This document shows, piece by piece, positions 1-4,738 of a stretch of DNA of 6,843 bases; position 1 is the first letter of the stretch; every line of letters begins with the position of its first letter. The notes under the pieces were generated by a model that worked only from the letters and a program-made list of their open reading frames with translations, did not search any database and was not told the origin of the DNA. A program made the position numbers and the translations under genes. This DNA is from an uncultured Oscillospiraceae bacterium (GTDB taxonomy: Bacteria > Bacillota > Clostridia > Oscillospirales > Acutalibacteraceae), in assembly GCA_902462665.1 (NCBI GenBank), contig CABQCM010000070.1:1-6843 (forward strand). Direction: 5' to 3'.

Positions 1-310
1 TCCAGATACACGACCTGTTTCAAATCATCACCCGATTCCGCTATCTTTTTAAGTTTTTCCGCCGTATCTTATACTGGCATGTTGAGACTTGTTTCGCATG
101 CATTGGCCGTTCCATCGCCGATAACAATGTTCCGAACAGGTGAGAACCCAAAACGTACTCTCCGTTTTCCCACTGGCAGCGCCACCCAGGTACTGCTTTT
201 ATTATAAGGCCTGACCCACCGGGATTGTGTCAGAATCGAGAAGCACATTTTGTCGCAATGGGACAATCATTATCCTCTATGGAGAAGTTGGTCGTTACCC
301 AATGACAAGC
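1..310. other. Gene-free left end with possible decayed coding fragments
   Basis: No intact gene with a ribosome binding site is recognisable. A 65-codon open frame on the minus strand (69-266) resembles nothing I know and has no convincing Shine-Dalgarno. In a different minus frame, 131-178 reads CQWENGEYVLGSHLFG, sharing GEYVLGS with the GH92 C-terminal region. Separately, minus-strand 1-68 reads DTAEKLKKIAESGDD followed by LKQVVYL, which looks like real protein and is loosely reminiscent of acyl-CoA synthetase (AMP-binding) proteins. It lies directly after an in-frame TAA (69-71), with no ATG before the window edge. The stretch is best read as decayed gene remnants or spacer. Confidence 0.4.
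131..178 (-). pseudogene. Possible relic of a second GH92 C-terminal region
   Basis: The minus strand encodes GEYVLGS at 143-163, identical in protein to residues 648-654 of the intact GH92 gene (607-627). The two 21-nt segments match at 17 positions; three of the four differences are silent third-base changes and one is the first base of a Leu codon. The following HLF resembles the PLF usual in this family, but similarity then stops, and the upstream tract does not align well. It lies about 200 nt beyond the end of the intact gene and could mark a decayed tandem copy. A match this short may be chance. Confidence 0.25.
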
Positions 311-348
311 AAAAACAGCCTGTGGAATACATTCCACAGGCTGTTTTT
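311..348. terminator. Strong bidirectional Rho-independent terminator
   Basis: This is a perfect inverted repeat: CAGCCTGTGGAAT (316-328), AC, then ATTCCACAGGCTG (331-343), flanked by A5 on the left and T7 on the right. It begins 15 nt after the GH92 stop and on the minus strand ends in a U5 tract; read on the plus strand it ends in U7. It terminates GH92 and would also stop any plus-strand transcript from the left. Confidence 0.93.
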
Positions 349-363
349 TTATGAGAATTACAA

Positions 364-2568
364 TTATCTCGACAGACTGAACGGCAGTTGATCGTCCGTA
401 TAAACAGTGTTCGAGGGAGAGCAGGACATCTCGGCTTTCATAACGCCGCCCGCCTTAATATCCTCATAACGCAGATAGGTGGTTTCCACCGGCTTGTCGT
501 TGAGGGTCAGAGACCGGACATAGACATTCTCGGCCGAATTATTTTCAGCTTCAATGACCAAATCCTTACCGTTGTCCAAATGGACCGTGCATTTTTTCAC
601 AGCGGGAGAACCGAGCACGTATTCTCCTGATCCCGGGCAGACCGGGTAAAAACCGAGGGTGGTAAAGACATACCATCCGGCCATGCTGCCGTTGTCCTCG
701 TCGCCGGGATAACCGTTAACCCCGCTGTTAAACGCCTCTTTGGACACCTTGCGCACCCAATAAGCACACTTGTCCTTGTTGCCCATGCAGGAATAAATAT
801 AGGGAATGTGGAAGCTGGGCTGATTGGAAATGGCGAACTGCCCAAAGTCAACCGCCGCCATCTCGGTCATTTCATGAATCTCCAGCGGATATCCATACGG
901 GCGGAAATACGGCGGGGTGGCAAAGAGGGTGTCAAGCTTCTCAATCATCTTGTCTCTGCCGCCCATCAGACCGGCCATTCCGTAAAAGTCATGGTAAACC
1001 GCAAAGCTATTCTGCCAGGGGCCGCCCTCGCAGTAATCCCCGCCCCAGTCAAACTGGGTGAAGTCGTCGCGCATCTTACCTTCCTCGTCCCTAGCGCGCA
1101 TGAAGGTGGTTTCCCGATCAAACAGGTTTTGATAATTGAGGGCGCGTTTTGCGTATTCCTGCTGCAGCTCGGTCTTGCCAAGAATGCCCGCAATGCGCGA
1201 AATGCAGAAGTCGCCATAGGCATAATCCAGAGTAGCGTTAACGCTCTCTTTGACCGTATTGGGCACATAGCCGTACTTGAGATAAAGCTCGATTCCGTTG
1301 CGTCCCTGCACCGGCAGATCGGCCTTGTTGTTGGCGTGCTTGATCATACCCTCGAGGGCCTTTTCGATTTTAGTACGATCGGTGATAATGCCCTTTACAA
1401 TGGCGTCAGCCAGCACCGGGTCGATCATCGTGCCAGGCATGTAACCGCGCTCGCCGGGCGAAAGCCATTTGGGCAGCCAGCCGCTCTCATCATAGAAGTT
1501 AAGGAATGCGTCGGCCATTTCGGCGTACCGGTCAGACAGAATCAGCGAGTAAAGCGGATAAACCGTCTTGTAAGTATCCCAGAAGCCGTTGTCGGAATAC
1601 ATCACGCCGTCGCGAATGGAGCCGTCTGCCGGGCTATAGTGCTTCTTGTTGTTATCCGCATCCAGCTCATAAAACACGCGGGGGAAGAGGAACATGCGGT
1701 ACAGGCAGGTATAGAAGGTTTTCATCTGCTCCTCGCAGTCGGTCTCGATTTCCAGCTTGGACAAGTGCTTCTCCCACTCGTTGATAGCGTCGGCGCGCAG
1801 CTCGTCAATGGGTTTGGTCACCTCGCGCTCCAGATTGCGCTGGGCCTGCTCCACACTGATGAAGGAAATGGCCATGGTATACCCCACCGTCTTCGGCTCA
1901 GTACCGGCGAAAGCAAGGCTCAGGCAAAGACCGGGAGCCGTATTGCTCTTGGCCGCGTCGTAGCGTTTTCCGCTGCGATCGCCTACCACCGTCTTTTCCA
2001 TATCAAAATCGCAGTCAAACTGCATGACAAAATACTCGGCAAAGTTTTCCGGGGCAGCGCCGGTATTCGCACGGGTATAGCCCGTAACCCGGCGGGCCGC
2101 AGGGTCGAGCTGAAGCATGATTTCCTGATCCGTATTCACCATCGACAAACGATGGGTATCGGCCGTGTCGTATGTAGCGGTACAGGATGCGCCGCGGACG
2201 GTGGGAACCACCGTCAGCACGGTGCGATATTGCAGAAAACGAACCGAAAGCTCATACGGGGTCATGACCGTCTCATGCAGCCGGAAGCCGCTGCGGCGAG
2301 CGTTGTCAAAGTAGATGCGATCTCCTGTCTGCGCCATCATGACAAAATTGCCGTAGTCGTTCACCCACGGGCTGGGCGTGTGGGTCAAACGGATACCAGT
2401 GGTTACCTTATCGTTCGGATTGAAAAAAAGGCTTTCCTCCGCACGGGTTTCCAGCGCAAACGAGGTCATGCCAAAAGGCATGCCGGTGACCGGCAGGATA
2501 TTACCGGCAGAAAAGGCGGGCACCGAATTGGTTCCCTGCTGGACATTAACCAGATCAACATACTTCAT
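364..2568 (-). CDS. GH92 family exo-alpha-mannosidase, cytoplasmic
   Basis: Predicted calcium-dependent inverting alpha-mannosidase of glycoside hydrolase family 92, 734 residues, probably trimming terminal alpha-linked mannose from imported glycans. No signal peptide is visible, so a cytoplasmic location is inferred. An N-terminal beta-sandwich (about residues 1-245, with QGTNS and the LPVTGMPFGM turn at 25-34) precedes an alpha-barrel catalytic domain. Family motifs are DNGFWDTYKT (326-335), CEGGPWQ (513-519), PGDEDNGSMAGWY (621-633) and GEYVLGSP (648-655). Glu514 fits the general acid, and Asp623 and Asp625 the base pair; the 111-residue spacing from Glu514 to Asp625 equals that recalled for Glu533 and Asp644 of Bacteroides BT3990. 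The frame is open upstream to 2703, but ATG at 2568 is chosen because it has a perfect GGAGGT 7 nt upstream, begins the family-like MKYVD, and lies downstream of a good promoter. Oddity: the usual GNEPSHH-like motif reads SNQPSFH. Exact linkage specificity cannot be read. Confidence 0.93.
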   Translation of the reverse strand: MKYVDLVNVQQGTNSVPAFSAGNILPVTGMPFGMTSFALETRAEESLFFNPNDKVTTGIRLTHTPSPWVNDYGNFVMMAQTGDRIYFDNARRSGFRLHETVMTPYELSVRFLQYRTVLTVVPTVRGASCTATYDTADTHRLSMVNTDQEIMLQLDPAARRVTGYTRANTGAAPENFAEYFVMQFDCDFDMEKTVVGDRSGKRYDAAKSNTAPGLCLSLAFAGTEPKTVGYTMAISFISVEQAQRNLEREVTKPIDELRADAINEWEKHLSKLEIETDCEEQMKTFYTCLYRMFLFPRVFYELDADNNKKHYSPADGSIRDGVMYSDNGFWDTYKTVYPLYSLILSDRYAEMADAFLNFYDESGWLPKWLSPGERGYMPGTMIDPVLADAIVKGIITDRTKIEKALEGMIKHANNKADLPVQGRNGIELYLKYGYVPNTVKESVNATLDYAYGDFCISRIAGILGKTELQQEYAKRALNYQNLFDRETTFMRARDEEGKMRDDFTQFDWGGDYCEGGPWQNSFAVYHDFYGMAGLMGGRDKMIEKLDTLFATPPYFRPYGYPLEIHEMTEMAAVDFGQFAISNQPSFHIPYIYSCMGNKDKCAYWVRKVSKEAFNSGVNGYPGDEDNGSMAGWYVFTTLGFYPVCPGSGEYVLGSPAVKKCTVHLDNGKDLVIEAENNSAENVYVRSLTLNDKPVETTYLRYEDIKAGGVMKAEMSCSPSNTVYTDDQLPFSLSR

Positions 2569-2575
2569 ACCTGTT

Positions 2576-2581
2576 ACCTCC
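2576..2581 (-). promoter_or_regulatory. Ribosome binding site of the GH92 gene
   Basis: The minus strand reads GGAGGT here, 7 nt before the ATG at 2568. This near-perfect Shine-Dalgarno sequence decides the start: it rules out the 45-codon longer open frame whose ATG at 2703 sits inside the promoter. Confidence 0.9.
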
Positions 2582-2598
2582 AAGGTTGATCGCACCGG

Positions 2599-2631
2599 CA
2601 AGCAAGCGCGGCCGAAGCCGTATGCTGCTTG
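2599..2631 (-). other. Leader stem-loop with UUCG tetraloop in GH92 mRNA
   Basis: In the GH92 leader the minus strand can form an outer stem (CAAGCA pairing with TGCTTG, plus a G-U pair) around a perfect inner hairpin CGGC-TTCG-GCCG (2609-2620). The C(UUCG)G loop is an unusually stable RNA tetraloop. It ends 17 nt before the Shine-Dalgarno and has no U-tract, so it is not a terminator; it could stabilise the mRNA or be regulatory, or be chance in a GC-rich leader. Confidence 0.45.
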
Positions 2632-2674
2632 TCCATGCTTTGTTTCCACATTTTGACCGAATGGAACTCTCCCT

Positions 2675-2703
2675 TTTATAGCACAGAACCCCGCCCGTGT
2701 CAA
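2675..2703 (-). promoter_or_regulatory. Sigma-A type promoter of the GH92 gene
   Basis: On the minus strand a perfect -35 TTGACA (2698-2703) is separated by 17 bp from a -10 TATAAA (2675-2680). Transcription would start near 2668, giving a leader of about 100 nt. The -35 box begins 15 nt after the WYL gene stop, so GH92 can be transcribed on its own although no terminator separates it from the regulator. The promoter match is seen directly; activity is inferred. Confidence 0.82.
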
Positions 2704-2718
2704 TATGTGGCTGAAAAC

Positions 2719-3729
2719 TTATTTATCGCATAAGCCATACCGTTTGGCCAATGGCATTAGCGAATCCATTACCCTTTGGCGAACGCTGCGCGGTGTGAGA
2801 ACCTCGACCTTATCGCCAAAGCTCAGAATTGTACCGATGAAGCCGTCGCTGACCACCACCGGAACGCGAAACGTAAAGTAATCCTCTCCGCTGCGCCTGA
2901 TCGGCAGCTCCGCACCAAAGCAATCGAGCATTTCCTCCAAAAAGGAATTGTGGCAACGAAGCTCTACCTGCTCCACCTCGCCGCCAAACGCATGAAATAT
3001 TTTCGACGCATAGTCGGCGGTATCAAAAAAGCCGCGATATTCACATACCTCTTCGAAGCTGCGGGCATCCTCCGCCAGACGAGTCACCTTTTTCATACGG
3101 TCAACGCGCAGATGCATGAGATTGTCATATTTTTCGTTGTTGCCGATTAAATAATAATGATCGTTGCTCCACATCAGGGCGTAGGGGCTGATCTTAAATT
3201 CCTTCTCCTGTACGCTAACACCGCCTTGCTCATCCATCTGTCGGCGGTGGTAAGCAAACGAAATTTTCTGCCGGTGGGCAATGGCTTCACTGGCAGCGTC
3301 GATGCAATAATAAATTTCTTCATTATCCTGCTTGTGACTGTCGTCAATATAAATCTGATTTTCAAGATGTTTCTGCTGATGCTGGCTAACCAATCCTCCC
3401 AGCTTATCGATCAACTCACGCGATTTCTTAGGAGTAATAAAATTCGCCGTGCGCACCGCATCCATCAGCAGCCGCACTTGTGGGACCTCAAAAGATCGCG
3501 CAGCCAGATAGTACCCTCGCTTTGGTACATAGACATTCAAAATATCCATCCCCTGAGCGCGCAGCACCTCAATATCACTGTAAATTGATTTACGGTTGGC
3601 CGCGATACCCACCTGTTCCAATGCCTGCCCCAGCTCGACAGCGGACATCGGATGCTCCTCGTCGGTATACCGCTCGAAAATCTCCCGCAAAACCAATAGC
3701 TTTCTCTTCTGCTGCGCATTTCCAGCCAC
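2719..3729 (-). CDS. WYL-domain transcriptional regulator (HTH-WYL-WCX)
   Basis: Predicted DNA-binding, ligand-sensing transcription factor of 336 residues, typical length for the family. Residues 1-65 form a winged-helix domain of the HTH_11/DeoR-like type, with KRKLLVLREIFERY and the recognition stretch RKSIYSDIEVLRAQG (46-60). The WYL domain spans about 140-215 and carries Trp187, Tyr192-Tyr193 and Leu194 in MWSNDHYYLIG, then the LRVDRMKKV strand (207-215). A WCX-type C-terminus follows (about 250-325, SFGDKVEVLTPRSVRQRV). The start is GTG at 3729, preceded by GGAAGGGGAG on the minus strand. The frame stays open to 3930, but that extension crosses palindromes and has no family-like sequence. 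Its place directly before GH92 suggests control of mannoside use. WYL ligands vary, including nucleic acids and small molecules, so the effector is unknown and activation versus repression cannot be told. Confidence 0.92.
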   Translation of the reverse strand: MAGNAQQKRKLLVLREIFERYTDEEHPMSAVELGQALEQVGIAANRKSIYSDIEVLRAQGMDILNVYVPKRGYYLAARSFEVPQVRLLMDAVRTANFITPKKSRELIDKLGGLVSQHQQKHLENQIYIDDSHKQDNEEIYYCIDAASEAIAHRQKISFAYHRRQMDEQGGVSVQEKEFKISPYALMWSNDHYYLIGNNEKYDNLMHLRVDRMKKVTRLAEDARSFEEVCEYRGFFDTADYASKIFHAFGGEVEQVELRCHNSFLEEMLDCFGAELPIRRSGEDYFTFRVPVVVSDGFIGTILSFGDKVEVLTPRSVRQRVMDSLMPLAKRYGLCDK

Positions 3730-3734
3730 GACGG

Positions 3735-3744
3735 CTCCCCTTCC
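3735..3744 (-). promoter_or_regulatory. Ribosome binding site deciding the GTG start of the WYL gene
   Basis: The minus strand reads GGAAGGGGAG ending 5 nt before GTG at 3729. No in-frame ATG with a comparable site lies nearby, and the HTH domain begins about 7 residues after this GTG, which supports it as the start. Confidence 0.75.
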
Positions 3745-3752
3745 TTTCGCTC

Positions 3753-3790
3753 CAAAAGCGGGAAGCCCGACAGCGCTAAAACCGCTTTTG
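3753..3790. repeat. 9-bp inverted repeat in front of the WYL gene
   Basis: CAAAAGCGG (3753-3761) is repeated inverted as CCGCTTTTG (3782-3790) around a 20-nt spacer, ending 24 nt upstream of the GTG start. The core CAAAAGCG occurs a third time at 3824-3831. The arrangement suits an operator or a leader hairpin; neither role is shown. Confidence 0.55.
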
Positions 3791-3833
3791 AATCTCGTTT
3801 CTCGCCAAGGCGGCGCATATCCCCAAAAGCGAC

Positions 3834-3857
3834 GAAAAGGCGCATATGCGCCTTTTC
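3834..3857. terminator. Perfect 24-bp palindrome, likely bidirectional terminator
   Basis: The half-site GAAAAGGCGCAT is followed immediately by its exact reverse complement ATGCGCCTTTTC. As RNA it forms a GC-rich stem whose 3' side ends in U4, with CUUU following on the plus strand. It lies about 165 nt after the sugar transferase stop and 104 nt before the WYL start, so it could end the glycan operon. A symmetric protein-binding site is the alternative, and both could hold. Confidence 0.6.
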
Positions 3858-3915
3858 TTTCTGCATCCCGCCAGCAGCTTGAGAAACAAATATTTACCAC
3901 ATCGAACAGACGGTG

Positions 3916-3947
3916 CAGATTGGTTGACATTCACGGCAACCAATCTG
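3916..3947. repeat. 11-bp perfect inverted repeat, 10-nt spacer
   Basis: CAGATTGGTTG (3916-3926) is mirrored exactly by CAACCAATCTG (3937-3947). There is no U-tract on either side, so it is not a classic terminator. It may be an operator, an mRNA 3'-end stem for the glycan operon, or a relic of a mobile repeat. A smaller GCAAG-CT-CTTGC hairpin (3950-3961) lies directly beside it. Confidence 0.6.
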
Positions 3948-4022
3948 TCGCAAGCTCTTGCCTCGCCATATCGCTTTGGCCGTAAAACTCTGTCGAATCT
4001 CATACCGCTTGCCCAGCAAAAA

Positions 4023-4715
4023 CTAATGAAACGCACATCCCACCGTCTGGATTAAAATTTTGATATCCAGCCCAATGTGGAAATGATCCAGATAATCCAA
4101 ATTACAGCGGCATTTCTCAGGTAAAATCTCATTCACATAGATTTCATCCGGGTTATCACAGCCCTCAAGCCGTTCCCCTTCATTGCGAAACATAATGCTG
4201 GCCTGGCCGGTGATACCGGGCGGTAACAGTAGTGTGGACATCATCCATGGCTCGTATTGACGAACGTAAGTCGCCACCTCAGGACGAGCCCCCACAAAGG
4301 ACATCTGGCCAATCAACACATTAATGATCTGTGGAAATTCGTCCAGCCGAGTTGCACGAATCCATCGGCCTGCCGAGGTAATGCGCGGATCGCTCTTTCC
4401 CGATGTGACATGGGCGCCGATCTTATCGGCATCCACCACCATGGTGCGAAATTTTAAAATTTTAAACTCCTGACCAAGCACGCCGATGCGGGTCTGACGA
4501 TAAAACACCGGCCCTTTCGAGGTGCATTTGACAATGACGGCAAGCACCAGCAACACCGGCGAGACGATAATCAGCAAAACGGCGGATAACAGAATATCCA
4601 GAAAACGCTTGAGCAGCAGCATTGCGCTCTTTGATTTCAAAAGCTCGTAATAATGCCGAACATCCTCGTTTTGCATCGGCTCGGGCAGATCATCGAAACG
4701 CTTGGGCAACGTCAT
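4023..4715 (-). CDS. Undecaprenyl-phosphate sugar phosphotransferase (monotopic PGT)
   Basis: Predicted phosphoglycosyl transferase of the bacterial sugar transferase family (PF02397; PglC/TuaA/EpsL type), 230 residues. It would transfer a sugar-1-phosphate from a UDP-sugar to undecaprenyl phosphate at the inner membrane face, the first committed step of a surface glycan. KRFLD (36-40) leads into a hydrophobic re-entrant helix (about 38-62) interrupted by Ser52-Pro53, as in PglC. Core motifs follow: KFRTM (88-92), RLDEFPQIINVL (123-134) with the catalytic Asp125-Glu126 pair, and MSFVGARPE (138-146), where many relatives have GPRP. PGITG is at 166-170. About 30 residues precede the core, with no extra N-terminal TM domain, so this is the short form. 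ATG at 4715 has AAGGA 9 nt upstream. It starts 23 nt after the dehydratase stop, implying one operon. The sugar is unknown; the neighbour suggests a 6-deoxy-HexNAc derivative. Confidence 0.94.
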   Translation of the reverse strand: MTLPKRFDDLPEPMQNEDVRHYYELLKSKSAMLLLKRFLDILLSAVLLIIVSPVLLVLAVIVKCTSKGPVFYRQTRIGVLGQEFKILKFRTMVVDADKIGAHVTSGKSDPRITSAGRWIRATRLDEFPQIINVLIGQMSFVGARPEVATYVRQYEPWMMSTLLLPPGITGQASIMFRNEGERLEGCDNPDEIYVNEILPEKCRCNLDYLDHFHIGLDIKILIQTVGCAFH

Positions 4716-4738
4716 TGAGACACATCCTTACCGTCGAC

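Larger units (their letters stand above)
3730..4022. other. Repeat-rich intergenic region between glycan operon and WYL gene
   Basis: These 293 nt have no recognisable gene; open frames crossing it are short and unlike known proteins. It holds the 11-bp inverted repeat, the 24-bp palindrome, the 9-bp inverted repeat, three copies of CAAAAGCG (one inverted) and two direct copies of GGCGCATAT (3812-3820 and 3839-3847). I found no convincing -35/-10 pair for the WYL gene, so its promoter is either weak, activator-dependent or absent, with read-through from the glycan operon. Confidence 0.6.

Noticed and set aside
201..206. TATAAT on the minus strand as a promoter -10
   Set aside because: The nearest -35-like hexamer (CTGACA) lies 21 bp away and no gene follows, so it is not supported as a promoter.
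69..266. 65-codon minus-strand ORF at the left end
   Set aside because: It has no clear ribosome site, no recognisable domain, and is Arg- and Asn-rich in an unstructured way; another frame of the same DNA gives the GH92-like motif instead.
808..2589. 593-codon open frame on the plus strand opposite GH92
   Set aside because: It is in exact codon register with the GH92 gene, so it stays open simply because that gene avoids TTA, CTA and TCA codons. Its translation has no recognisable domain, while the minus strand has clear GH92 motifs, a ribosome site and a promoter.
2569..2703. 45-codon N-terminal extension of GH92
   Set aside because: Its ATG is the last base of the -35 box and the predicted transcript begins downstream of it; the shorter start has a perfect GGAGGT.
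2776..3150. 124-codon plus-strand frame opposite the WYL gene
   Set aside because: It is a shadow in codon register with the WYL gene and has no credible start site or domain.
3730..3930. 67-codon N-terminal extension of the WYL regulator
   Set aside because: The extension runs through the palindrome and repeats, has no homology-like sequence, and the HTH domain begins right after the GTG at 3729.
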